A DNA stretch of 35,724 nt from an uncultured beta proteobacterium (GTDB lineage: Bacteria > Pseudomonadota > Gammaproteobacteria > Burkholderiales > Burkholderiaceae_C), in contig CAIKMZ010000068.1 in NCBI GenBank assembly GCA_903828665.1, forward strand, positions 1 to 35,724. Direction: 5' to 3'. Positions 23,903 through 32,207 of this stretch are shown in pieces. How positions within the stretch are numbered: position 1 is the stretch's first letter; each line of letters opens with the position of its first letter. Made by a program: the position numbers and the translations under genes. The notes under the pieces are model-generated. The model had not been told where the DNA came from and searched no databases. It saw nothing but the letters and a program-made list of their open reading frames with translations.

Positions 23903-26116
23903 TCAGGCGGCGCTGGCGCGCCAAGCCACGGTGGCGCTGCGCAGGCGCTCCGAGAGGTTCAGCGCGATGTTGCGCGACAGGCGTTCGCCCAACACCGGGT
24001 CGGTCTGCGCCAGGGATTCGAACTTTTCACGACTCAGGGTGTAGACCACGCTGTCGCAGTCGGCGACCGCATCGGCCGTGCGACTGCCGCCATCGAGCAT
24101 CGCCAGCTCCCCGAGCATGGCGCCGGGCGAGTAGCTGACGAAGCGCTGCCTGCTGCCCTTGCCGCCACCAACGATCGAGATCGACCCTTGCGTGAGGACA
24201 TAGACTCCGTCGCCAGGATCGCCTTCACGAAACAGCAGGGCCCCGGCCGCAAGCTCTTGCGCGCGCATCAGTTGCCGCATGTGCGCCAGCTGCGCCGCGT
24301 TCAGTCCGCGCAGGAGCGAAGTTTCGGACAGGTCGAGCGTCACCTGCAAGGTGTCGAGGCCGGCCTCAAGCAGGAGCTGATGCTCGGCGGCCTCGATGGC
24401 GTGGTCGGCGTCTGGCCAGCAGTCGGGGCGCGGCGTCCCGCGAAAGCAGCCGAATGCACGCAAGCGCCGGCCATGGGCATTGTTGCTGGTGACACCGGCC
24501 ATCAGCAATGAGGCGCCGCGCTGTTCCAGCCGCTGCGATATTTCCTGCAGCAGGAATGCGCCGGACTCGTCAATAGTGCTGACGCGGCGCATGTCGAGCA
24601 CCAGGAAGCGGCAGTCGGCGCCAAGCTGCCGGGTCTCCATCGCGAGCCGCTCGGCGCTGCCGAAAAACAGCGCGCCTTCAAGCTCAAGCACGGTGACGCG
24701 ACGTCGAGCCTCTTGCAGCAGCCGCTCCTGCACCGGTCCGTAGATACGACGGGACGGCCGCTCCAGCGCGCTGAAGCGGCCCCGCAGCAAGGACCGGTTC
24801 ATGCTGTTGATGAAGATCAGCATGGACAGCAGCACCCCGGCCGCAACGCCGGCGACAAAGCCCATGGCCACGGTGACGATGCACACCAGGCCCACGACCG
24901 CCAGGCTCCAGCGCAGTTCAGATGAATGTTCGCCGGCGCGCAGCTGGCGCAGGAGCTGGTGCGTCCAGCGGTCGCCCAGCGCCGCTGCGATGGTGAGCAT
25001 GATGCCTGCCAGCACCGCGCGCGGCAGCAGCGCGAGCAGGGGGCCGCCCAGCACGTAAATGAGCCCAAGCACCAGCGTCGACACCAGCACTGCGGGGCGG
25101 CCGAATGTACGCGCACCGATCAGTGAATTGGAGCGCGCGCGCGACAGCACAAGGGGCAGCCCGGCGCAGGCACCGCTGATCATGTTGGCCGCACCCAGCG
25201 AAATCAGCTCGCGCCGACTGTTGTGCCGAGTCTGCGCCATCTGGTCCGAGGCCAGGGCCGCCAGCAGCGACTCCAGCGACCCGACCAGCGCCAGCACGGC
25301 TGCGCTGATCAGCACGGCACTGAAGTGGTGCTGCAACAAGGCCAGCGGTTCGTCAGTCAGCAAGGGCATCAGGGCGGTCGGCAGCACCCATTGCGGCGTC
25401 AGCGTCTCCAGGTAGGGCCCGAGGGGAACGTCCGGCCAGGCTCTCAGCAGCAAGGCCTGCATGGCGGAGCCGGCCAGCAAGGCCAGCAGATGGGCGGGTG
25501 CACGACGCCATTTCCAGCTCAGCAACCAGACCAGGGCGGCGGTCGCCAGACCCAGTGCCATCGTCAGGGGTCGCGCCTGCGCCAGCGTCAACGTGCTGGT
25601 GAGATGGGCGGTTCCGGGCAGGCCGAGCAGCGCCGGCAATTGCGAGAAACCGATCAACAACGCGACGCCGTTCATGAAGCCCGCCAGCACGGGTTGCGGC
25701 ACGAAGCGCGCCAAGCGCCCCAGACCCGCGACACCCAGCAGGACCTGCAGCAAACCCATCAGGACCACACAACTCGCGGTAACGGTCACCAGTGCGAGTT
25801 GGCCGTGGCCGGAGCCGATATCGAGCGCCGGGTCATGGGCGAGCTGGGCGACCAGGCCCGCGAGGATCAGCGCCGTGGCCGAGCTCGGACCACCGGCCGG
25901 CGCAGCCGCGCTGCCCAGCAGGCCGTACACCAGGCCACCGGCAATCACGCTGGCAAAGGCGGCTGCGATGCCGATGTGCACCGCCGCCGCGCCCAGCGGG
26001 GCATACGCCAGCAGACCCAGTGTCAGGACGATGGCCAATGCCGCCAGGGCACTGGCAGCGCCGGCGAAAAAGGTCTGATAAGCAGTTCGCGTGCTGGCGT
26101 TTTGGCGATTGGGCAC
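23903..26116 (-). CDS. SulP-family anion transporter with STAS and cNMP-binding domains
   Basis: 737 residues. A SulP membrane core (about 15-440) contains PAGGPSSATALILAGLVAQL and the LSRARSNSLIGARTFGR stretch near the end of the core. A STAS domain follows (about 470-580) with LVLDMRRVSTIDESGAFLLQ. The C-terminus is a cNMP-binding domain (about 610-720) whose cassette GELAMLDGGSRTADAV keeps Glu670 and Arg679. SulP proteins carry sulfate, bicarbonate or dicarboxylates; the substrate cannot be read here. The extra cyclic-nucleotide domain suggests gating by cAMP. The start is GTG at 26116, 22 bp after the CoA-transferase/GNAT gene and without a clear ribosome-binding site. It probably shares an mRNA with both neighbours. 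Confidence 0.92.
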   Translation of the reverse strand: MPNRQNASTRTAYQTFFAGAASALAALAIVLTLGLLAYAPLGAAAVHIGIAAAFASVIAGGLVYGLLGSAAAPAGGPSSATALILAGLVAQLAHDPALDIGSGHGQLALVTVTASCVVLMGLLQVLLGVAGLGRLARFVPQPVLAGFMNGVALLIGFSQLPALLGLPGTAHLTSTLTLAQARPLTMALGLATAALVWLLSWKWRRAPAHLLALLAGSAMQALLLRAWPDVPLGPYLETLTPQWVLPTALMPLLTDEPLALLQHHFSAVLISAAVLALVGSLESLLAALASDQMAQTRHNSRRELISLGAANMISGACAGLPLVLSRARSNSLIGARTFGRPAVLVSTLVLGLIYVLGGPLLALLPRAVLAGIMLTIAAALGDRWTHQLLRQLRAGEHSSELRWSLAVVGLVCIVTVAMGFVAGVAAGVLLSMLIFINSMNRSLLRGRFSALERPSRRIYGPVQERLLQEARRRVTVLELEGALFFGSAERLAMETRQLGADCRFLVLDMRRVSTIDESGAFLLQEISQRLEQRGASLLMAGVTSNNAHGRRLRAFGCFRGTPRPDCWPDADHAIEAAEHQLLLEAGLDTLQVTLDLSETSLLRGLNAAQLAHMRQLMRAQELAAGALLFREGDPGDGVYVLTQGSISIVGGGKGSRQRFVSYSPGAMLGELAMLDGGSRTADAVADCDSVVYTLSREKFESLAQTDPVLGERLSRNIALNLSERLRSATVAWRASAA

Positions 26117-26138
26117 AAGAATGGGTCGATTCGCAATC

Positions 26139-28127
26139 TCAGAACAGCGTGGTCACACACACGCTGTCGCTGGATTTTTCAACGCTGATATTGGCCGACC
26201 CGTTGCTCGCGAGCCGGATCATGTTGGTATTGCCCGGCAGGATCTCGGCGACAAAGCCGCGCACACCGCGGCTGATCGCATGCTCGGTCATGCGCCGCTG
26301 CAGGATCGAGCCCAGGCCGCAGCCCTGCCACTTGGGATGCACCATGAAGGCGGTCTCGGCCAGATTGGTGGACGGATCGATGAAGTAGCAGGATTGCGCC
26401 ACGATCTGCGGGTTCTCGCGCGAGCCCGAGACCGCCACGAAGGCCACCTCGGTTTCGAAGCTGACGTTGCACAGGCGCTGCACTTCCTTGCGCGACAGGC
26501 CCCGCACCTTGCGGAAGAAGCGCGTGTAGACATCCTCATCCGACATGCTGTGGAAGAGGTCCCGGATGCCGACGCCGTCGGACGAGACCGCCGGACGCAG
26601 CAGCACCGTGCGCTGGTCCTTGAGCTTGACGGTGCGTTCTTCTTCCACCGGGTAAGCACGCATGTTTTTCAGGGACTGCTCGGCCGGCACGTAGCCCAGT
26701 GCCTGCGCCTGTTCGAACAGCTCGGCGCGAAACTTCGGGTGCGCGACGTCGATCAGGGCGATCGCCCGCTCCGGGATCGACTTGCCGAACAGGTAGGCGA
26801 TGCCGTATTCGGTGATCACGTAATGCACGTCGGTGCGTGCGACGGTGACCCCTTCGCCCGGCAGCAGGCGCACGCGGATGCGCGAGACCGAACCCTCGTT
26901 TTCGGTCGAGGCCAGGCAGATGATGGCCTTGCCGCCTTCCGAACGGGAGGCGCCGCGCAGGAATTCGCCCTGCGCCGCCAGGCCGCTGTAGAACTCCCCG
27001 TCGTACTGGTCGGCGCAGACCTGGCCGGTCAGGTCAACTGCGAAGGCCTGGGTGACCGACACCATCCGGTATTGCGCGGCAATGGTGCTGGGCTGCGACA
27101 CGACCTCGATCGGTTGAAACGAGAACATCGGGTTGCCATCGATCAGGTCATAGAGCCGACGCGAGCCCATGGCAAAACTGGTGACGATCTTGCCGCGCTG
27201 CTGGGTCTTGCGCCGCCCGGTCAGGATGCCGTGCTCCAGCAGCGGAATGATGGCGTCGGTGATGACATCGGTGTGGATGCCGATATCCTGCCGATCCACC
27301 AGGTACTTGAGGGCTGCGTTGGTGACGCGTCCCAGGCCGATCTGCAGGGTGGAGCCATCTTCGATGACGCCGCCGATGTAGCGTGCGATCTGCTCCATGG
27401 CCCGTTCCTGCAGCGGCTGGTGGAGGTATTCGATGACCGGCGTGTTGACCGGCACCAGATGATCAATCCGGCTGATGTGGACAAATGAGTCACCCATCGA
27501 CCGCGGCATCGCGGGGTTGACCTCGGCGATGATTATCTTGGCGCGTGCCACCGCCGCCGCCACGATGTCGACCGACACGCCCAGGCTGACATAACCGAAG
27601 GGATCCGGCATCGAGACTTGGATCAGGGCCACGTCCACCGGAATGCGTCCGTTGGCCATCAGCTCAGGCACGCGTGCGAGCGAAATGGGCACATATTCGG
27701 CCATGCCCTGCTTGACGGCCGCGCGGATATCGTTGCCGACGAAAAATGTGCGGTGGTTGAAGCGGCTGGTGCAGCGACCCTGGTCGTCGTGCGGCACGGC
27801 ATGGTCGGTCAGGAAATGCACCAGGGTCACATCGGCCGGCGTGACCTTGAGTGATTCCAGCGCCGTCACCAGGGTGCGTGGCGTGGCGCAGGCGCTGCCG
27901 ACGAACACGTGGTTGCCATGCTGGATGTGGCTGACGGCGGCTTCCGCCGTGTGGATCTTGTCGGCGTAGGGCAGCAGTCTGACGTCGTGACCGTTGCCCA
28001 TGCCGTCGGCGGCTGCAGGGTCCCGACCGAACTGCGCCCTGAGTTTCGAGTCGATGCGGGCGAACAGGCCGGGCGACGGTGTGCTGTCTGCCAGCGGGGC
28101 CGGTACCGTGATGGGATCTTCAGACAT
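26139..28127 (-). CDS. Acetyl-CoA hydrolase/transferase-like protein fused to a GNAT acetyltransferase
   Basis: 662 residues. Residues about 50-480 are a family-I CoA-transferase fold of the 4-hydroxybutyrate/acetate type (GSACATPRTLVTALES, DVALIQVSMPDPFGYVSLGV, GEFLRGASRSEGGKAIICLA, VHYVITEYGIAYLFGK). Residues about 505-645 are a GNAT domain with the acetyl-CoA loop KWQGCGLGS. In the family the catalytic Glu sits in 'ALEVDLTG'; here the motif is QAFAVDLTGQ with Ala363 at that position, so CoA-transferase chemistry is doubtful. The protein may use the first domain to bind acyl-CoA and the second to acetylate an amine or a protein lysine. ATG 28127 follows GGAGGG. It is the first gene of the leftward unit and diverges from etfB. 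Confidence 0.9.
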   Translation of the reverse strand: MSEDPITVPAPLADSTPSPGLFARIDSKLRAQFGRDPAAADGMGNGHDVRLLPYADKIHTAEAAVSHIQHGNHVFVGSACATPRTLVTALESLKVTPADVTLVHFLTDHAVPHDDQGRCTSRFNHRTFFVGNDIRAAVKQGMAEYVPISLARVPELMANGRIPVDVALIQVSMPDPFGYVSLGVSVDIVAAAVARAKIIIAEVNPAMPRSMGDSFVHISRIDHLVPVNTPVIEYLHQPLQERAMEQIARYIGGVIEDGSTLQIGLGRVTNAALKYLVDRQDIGIHTDVITDAIIPLLEHGILTGRRKTQQRGKIVTSFAMGSRRLYDLIDGNPMFSFQPIEVVSQPSTIAAQYRMVSVTQAFAVDLTGQVCADQYDGEFYSGLAAQGEFLRGASRSEGGKAIICLASTENEGSVSRIRVRLLPGEGVTVARTDVHYVITEYGIAYLFGKSIPERAIALIDVAHPKFRAELFEQAQALGYVPAEQSLKNMRAYPVEEERTVKLKDQRTVLLRPAVSSDGVGIRDLFHSMSDEDVYTRFFRKVRGLSRKEVQRLCNVSFETEVAFVAVSGSRENPQIVAQSCYFIDPSTNLAETAFMVHPKWQGCGLGSILQRRMTEHAISRGVRGFVAEILPGNTNMIRLASNGSANISVEKSSDSVCVTTLF

Positions 28128-28424
28128 GGTCCCTCCAAAAAAGAACCAATTCTGCGGTCAATCGGCCTGAAGGTTTATTCCTATTTTTTGTGGGGTTAAT
28201 TCAAATATGAGCTGTGCTGCGCGCGACAGAGTGCTAACGATGTGTTGTCTGCAGCCGCTACAATTAAAAAGCACGGTCGTTCGTTTTTGCATTGTTTGTG
28301 GATTCTTGACATGGCGCATCCTGACTGGCAGTTGAGTCCGCATAGAATCGATCGTTGACGTGCACGTCAATCGATATGACGTTTGCCGATCGCCGAATTT
28401 TTTCAACTATCTGGAGTTAAAGCA
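28128..28424. promoter_or_regulatory. Divergent promoter region of the etf operon and the CoA-transferase/GNAT unit
   Basis: These 297 bp are AT-richer than the genes on both sides. For the rightward etfB gene, TAGAAT (28343-28348) with CTGACT 16 bp upstream (28321-28326) is a plausible promoter, and a TTGACA occurs at 28306-28311 without a good partner. For the leftward gene, the AT-rich run at about 28170-28210 (complement TTGAAT followed by AATAGGAATA) is a weak candidate. GGAG at 28412-28415 is the ribosome-binding site of etfB. Confidence 0.45.
28355..28370. promoter_or_regulatory. Perfect 16-bp palindromic operator candidate
   Basis: TTGACGTGCACGTCAA reads identically on both strands. 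It begins 7 bp after the TAGAAT hexamer and ends 54 bp before the etfB start, so a bound protein would cover the probable transcription start. The ACGT-centred half-sites resemble operators of TetR- and MerR-type regulators of acyl-CoA and branched-chain amino acid catabolism in proteobacteria (LiuR/LiuQ/FadP class). The link to a specific regulator is inference. Confidence 0.5.
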
Positions 28425-29174
28425 ATGAAAGTCCTGGTCGCAGTCAAGCGCGTGGTGGACTACAACGTGAAGGTCCGCGTCAAGTCGGACAACAGCGGTG
28501 TGGATATCGCCAACGTCAAGATGAGCATGAACCCCTTTGACGAAATCGCCATCGAAGAGGCGGTGCGCTTGAAGGAAAAAGGCGTGGCCACCGAAGTCAT
28601 CGCCGTCTCCTGCGGCGTCACGCAATGCCAGGAAACCCTGCGCACCGCCATGGCCATCGGCGCCGACCGCGCCATCCTGGTCGAGACCGCAGCCGAACTG
28701 CAACCGCTGGCCGTTGCCAAATTGCTCAAGGCCCTGATCGACAAGGAACAACCCGGTCTCGTCATCCTGGGCAAGCAGGCCATTGACGACGACTGCAATC
28801 AGACCGGCCAGATGCTCGCCGCGCTGGCGGACCTGCCGCAAGCCACCTTTGCCAGCAAGCTCGAAGCCGCTGACGGCAAGCTCAAGGTCACGCGCGAAGT
28901 CGACGGCGGCTTGGAAACCATTCTGGTGAGCCTGCCGGCCATCGTCACGGCCGATCTGCGCCTGAACGAACCGCGCTATGTGACCCTGCCCAACATCATG
29001 AAGGCCAAGAAGAAACAACTCGACGTCTTCAAGCCCGAAGACCTCGGCGTCAACGTCGCGGCCGGCATCAAGACCGTCAAGGTCAGCGAACCCCCGAAAC
29101 GCAGCGCCGGCATCAAGGTGCCCGACGTCGCCACCCTGGTGGCCAAGCTCAAGACCGAAGCGAAAGTAATCTAA
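28425..29174 (+). CDS. etfB: Electron transfer flavoprotein subunit beta
   Basis: 249 residues, the standard length. It begins [19 protein letters not shown] and has [20 protein letters not shown] (about 35-55), [20 protein letters not shown] (about 110-130, the AMP-binding region) and the recognition-loop motif [15 protein letters not shown] near 185-200. With the alpha subunit it carries electrons from acyl-CoA dehydrogenases to ETF-ubiquinone oxidoreductase. ATG 28425 has GGAG 9 bases upstream. It is the first gene of the rightward unit; etfA follows after 83 bp that contain a palindromic repeat. Confidence 0.97.
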   Translation: MKVLVAVKRVVDYNVKVRVKSDNSGVDIANVKMSMNPFDEIAIEEAVRLKEKGVATEVIAVSCGVTQCQETLRTAMAIGADRAILVETAAELQPLAVAKLLKALIDKEQPGLVILGKQAIDDDCNQTGQMLAALADLPQATFASKLEAADGKLKVTREVDGGLETILVSLPAIVTADLRLNEPRYVTLPNIMKAKKKQLDVFKPEDLGVNVAAGIKTVKVSEPPKRSAGIKVPDVATLVAKLKTEAKVI

Positions 29175-29180
29175 ACAAAC

Positions 29181-29238
29181 TTGTCATCCCGGACCTGATC
29201 CGGGATCCATGGATTGCGGATCAGGTCCGCAATGACAA
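29181..29238. repeat. REP-like palindromic element between etfB and etfA
   Basis: A long imperfect hairpin. TTGTCAT at the left end pairs with ATGACAA at the right, and CGGACCTGATCCG pairs with CGGATCAGGTCCG. The wording 'GTCATCCCGGA...GATCCGGGATCCATGGATTG' is that of a widely scattered short intergenic repeat of proteobacteria. In the etf mRNA it would form a strong stem between two co-expressed genes and could stabilise the upstream message or cause partial termination. Confidence 0.75.
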
Positions 29239-29257
29239 AACCTTCCGGAGCAGATTC

Positions 29258-30190
29258 ATGACTATTCTCGTAATTGCCGAACACGACAACGCGACCATCA
29301 AGGGCGCAACACTCAACACCGTCACCGCCGCGCTCCAGTGCGGCTCCGACGTTCACGTGCTGGTTGCCGGCGCCAATGCTGCTGCTGCAGCCGCCGCCGC
29401 AGCGCAAATCGCCGGTGTGGCCAAGGTCCTGCACGCCGATGCCGAAGGCCTGGCCCATGGCTTGGCCGAGAACGTGACGGCGCTGATTCTGAGCGTGGCC
29501 AAGAACTACAGCCACATCCTGTTCCCGGCCACAGCCTCGGGCAAGAACATCGCCCCGCGCCTGGCCGCCAAGCTCGACGTCGGACAGATCTCCGACATCA
29601 CCAAGGTCGACAGCCCCGACACCTTCGAGCGCCCGATCTACGCCGGCAACGCCATCGCCACCGTGCAGAGCAGCGATGCCATCAAGATCATCACCGTGCG
29701 CGGCACCGGCTTCGATGCCGCAGCCGCCAGCGGTGGTTCGGCCGCCGTGGAAACCCTGGCTGCCGTGGCCGCCAGTGACAAGGCCAGTTTCCTGGGCAGC
29801 GAGATCGCCAAGAATGACCGCCCCGAACTTACGGCAGCCAAGGTCATCGTGGCCGGTGGCCGCGCGCTGGGCTCGGCCGAGAAGTTCACCGAACTGCTGA
29901 CGCCGCTGGCCGACAAGCTCGGCGCTGCGATTGGCGCGAGCCGCGCGGCAGTGGATGCGGGCTACGCCCCGAACGACTGGCAGATCGGCCAGACCGGCAA
30001 GATCGTCGCACCGCAGCTCTACATCGCAGCGGGCATCAGCGGCGCGATCCAGCATCTGGCCGGCATGAAGGACTCCAAGGTGATCGTGGCGATCAACAAG
30101 GACCCCGAAGCGCCGATCTTCTCGGTGGCCGACTACGGCCTGGAAGCGGACCTGTTTGCCGCCGTGCCGGAGTTGACGGCTGCGCTGTAA
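29258..30190 (+). CDS. etfA: Electron transfer flavoprotein subunit alpha
   Basis: 310 residues. The N-terminal domain ([20 protein letters not shown]) packs against EtfB. The C-terminal FAD-binding domain shows [20 protein letters not shown] (about 205-225), [20 protein letters not shown] (about 245-265, the conserved 'G.SGA.QH..GM' region), then [20 protein letters not shown]. These are the FAD contacts of the family. ATG 29258 lies 7 bases after GGAG. It forms the ETF heterodimer with the product of the preceding gene. The acyl-CoA dehydrogenase gene downstream is a likely electron donor. Confidence 0.97.
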   Translation: MTILVIAEHDNATIKGATLNTVTAALQCGSDVHVLVAGANAAAAAAAAAQIAGVAKVLHADAEGLAHGLAENVTALILSVAKNYSHILFPATASGKNIAPRLAAKLDVGQISDITKVDSPDTFERPIYAGNAIATVQSSDAIKIITVRGTGFDAAAASGGSAAVETLAAVAASDKASFLGSEIAKNDRPELTAAKVIVAGGRALGSAEKFTELLTPLADKLGAAIGASRAAVDAGYAPNDWQIGQTGKIVAPQLYIAAGISGAIQHLAGMKDSKVIVAINKDPEAPIFSVADYGLEADLFAAVPELTAAL

Positions 30191-30203
30191 CAGGCGGCCC
30201 ATC

Positions 30204-30267
30204 GTCATCGCGAGGCCGCAGGCCGTGGCGATCCCTGCATGGATCGCTGCGCCGCGCTCGCAATGAC
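30204..30267. repeat. REP-like palindromic element between etfA and the acyl-CoA dehydrogenase gene
   Basis: GTCATCGCGAG at the left pairs with CTCGCAATGAC at the right, enclosing GGCCGCAGGCCGTGGCGATC and GATCGCTGCGCCGCG. This is the well-known scattered 'GTCATTGCGAGG...CTCGCAATGAC' intergenic repeat type, different from the one between etfB and etfA. It fills most of the 141-bp gap. It may modulate read-through to the downstream genes. Confidence 0.7.
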
Positions 30268-30331
30268 TTTGCGGGCACGCAGCGAATAAATCAGTGTTTT
30301 AGTTTGAATCCCTAGCGATCCGGAGATCACC

Positions 30332-32122
30332 ATGAGCTACGTAGCCCCCTTGAAGGACATGCTGTTCAACATCAAGCACCTGGCCAATATCGAGCAGATT
30401 GCTCAGTTGCCTGGTTTCGAAGACGCCGGGTTTGACACGGCCCAGGCGGTGCTGGAAGAGGCGGCCAAGTTCAACGAGGGCGTGCTCAGTCCGCTGAACT
30501 GGGAGGGCGACAAGCATCCCACGAGCTGGGCCGACGGCGAGGTGACGGCAACACCGGGCTTCAAGGAGGCGTTTGTGCAGTTTGCCGAGGCCGGCTGGCA
30601 GGGTCTGCAGCACCCGGTCGATTTTGGCGGCCAGGGCCTGCCCAAGGCGATTGGCGCGGCGTGCGGCGAGATGCAGAACTCGGCCAACATGAGTTTCGCC
30701 CTGTGCCCCTTGCTCACCGACGGCGCCATCGAAGCGCTGTTGACCGCCGGCTCCGATGAGCTCAAGGCGATCTACCTCGAAAACCTGGTCAACGGCAAGT
30801 GGACCGGCACCATGAACCTGACCGAGCCGCAGGCCGGCAGCGATCTGGCGGCCGTGCGCACGCGCGCCGAGCCGCAGCCCGACGGCAGCTTCAAGGTGTT
30901 CGGCACCAAGATCTTCATCACGTGGGGTGAACACGACATGGCCGAGAACATCGTCCATCTGGTGCTGGCCCGCGTCAGCGGCGCGCCCGAAGGTGTCAAG
31001 GGCATCAGCCTGTTCGTGGTGCCGAAATTCCTTGTGAACAAGGATGGCTCGCTGGGCGCGCGCAACGATGTGCATTGCGTCAGCATCGAGCACAAGATGG
31101 GCATCAAGGCGAGCCCGACAGCGGTGCTGCAGTTTGGCGACCACGGCGGCGCTGAGGGCTACCTGGTGGGGCAGGAGAATCGCGGCCTGGAGTACATGTT
31201 CATCATGATGAATGCCGCGCGTTTCGGCGTCGGCGTGCAAGGCATTGCGATCGCCGAGCGCGCTTATCAGAAGGCCGTGGCATTCGCCAAGGAGCGGGTG
31301 CAGAGCCGCCCGGTCGATGGCTCGATCATGGCCGGCGCACCGATCATCCATCACCCCGATGTCAAGCGCATGCTGATGACCATGCGAGCCTACACGCAAG
31401 GCTGCCGCGCCATGGCGACGGTGGCGGCCGCCGCCTTCGATGCGGCGCACCATCATCCGGATGCCGATGCGCGCAAGCAGAACCAGACCTTTTACGAATT
31501 CATGGTGCCGCTGGTCAAGGGCTACAGCACGGAAATGAGCCTGGAGGTCACATCGCTTGGCGTGCAGGTGCACGGCGGCATGGGCTATATCGAGGAGACC
31601 GGCGCTGCCCAGTACTACCGCGACGCGAAGATCCTGACCATCTACGAGGGCACGACGGCGATTCAGGCCAATGATCTGGTCGGGCGCAAGACATCTCGCG
31701 ATGGCGGCCAGTCGGCCAAGGGGCTGGCGGCGCAGATTGAAGCGACAGAAGCCCTGCTGAACAAGAATGGCAGTGCCGATGCCGTAGCGGTCGCTGCTCG
31801 CCTGAAGATGGCGCGCGAGGCCTTTGTCGATGTCGTGAACTTCGTGGCCGGCAACACCAAGGCCAGTCCGAATGCGGTGTTCTCGGGCAGCGTGCCCTAC
31901 CTGATGCTCGCAGGCAACCTGATGGCGGGCTGGCAACTGGCGCGCGCACTGCTGGTGGCGCAGGACGAGATTGCCAAGGGCGTGGATGTGCCGTTCATGC
32001 AGGCCAAGATTGTCACGGCGCGCTTTTACGCGGATCACATGCTGACCAAGATTCCCGGCGTGCGCGATTCGATCCTGCAAGGCGCCGAGAGTGTCACGGC
32101 GCTGGCGCTGGACGCATTCTGA
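30332..32122 (+). CDS. Acyl-CoA dehydrogenase, long form with C-terminal extension (DmdC/FadE12-like)
   Basis: 596 residues, typical of the long acyl-CoA dehydrogenase subgroup that includes 3-methylmercaptopropionyl-CoA dehydrogenase. Visible markers are the FAD-site stretch GTMNLTEPQAGSDLAAVRTR (about 165-185), FGTKIFITWGEHD (about 190-203), GGMGYIEETGAAQYYRDAKI and the catalytic-base region IYEGTTAIQANDLVGRK (about 435-452). The last 130 residues are the extra helical domain of this subgroup. It oxidises an acyl-CoA to the enoyl-CoA and passes electrons to ETF, encoded just upstream. The substrate (fatty acyl versus methylthio- or aryl-acyl CoA) cannot be decided here. ATG 30332 has GGAG 7 bases upstream. 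Confidence 0.93.
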   Translation: MSYVAPLKDMLFNIKHLANIEQIAQLPGFEDAGFDTAQAVLEEAAKFNEGVLSPLNWEGDKHPTSWADGEVTATPGFKEAFVQFAEAGWQGLQHPVDFGGQGLPKAIGAACGEMQNSANMSFALCPLLTDGAIEALLTAGSDELKAIYLENLVNGKWTGTMNLTEPQAGSDLAAVRTRAEPQPDGSFKVFGTKIFITWGEHDMAENIVHLVLARVSGAPEGVKGISLFVVPKFLVNKDGSLGARNDVHCVSIEHKMGIKASPTAVLQFGDHGGAEGYLVGQENRGLEYMFIMMNAARFGVGVQGIAIAERAYQKAVAFAKERVQSRPVDGSIMAGAPIIHHPDVKRMLMTMRAYTQGCRAMATVAAAAFDAAHHHPDADARKQNQTFYEFMVPLVKGYSTEMSLEVTSLGVQVHGGMGYIEETGAAQYYRDAKILTIYEGTTAIQANDLVGRKTSRDGGQSAKGLAAQIEATEALLNKNGSADAVAVAARLKMAREAFVDVVNFVAGNTKASPNAVFSGSVPYLMLAGNLMAGWQLARALLVAQDEIAKGVDVPFMQAKIVTARFYADHMLTKIPGVRDSILQGAESVTALALDAF

Positions 32123-32207
32123 GTTGGCAAAGACACGCAATCCATGCTCTGCGCGGCACTGAATCCCAAGTTGAAAACGACCCTACAAGCAAATTGACGG
32201 AGACACC

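Noticed and set aside
29171..30208. 345-codon leftward frame opposite etfA
   Set aside because: Antisense to etfA; its end reads through the intergenic repeat, giving the familiar artefact peptide of such repeats (VIADLIRNPWIPDQVRDD).
30299..32140. 613-codon leftward frame opposite the acyl-CoA dehydrogenase gene
   Set aside because: His/Arg/Leu-rich shadow frame; the opposite strand encodes a full-length enzyme.
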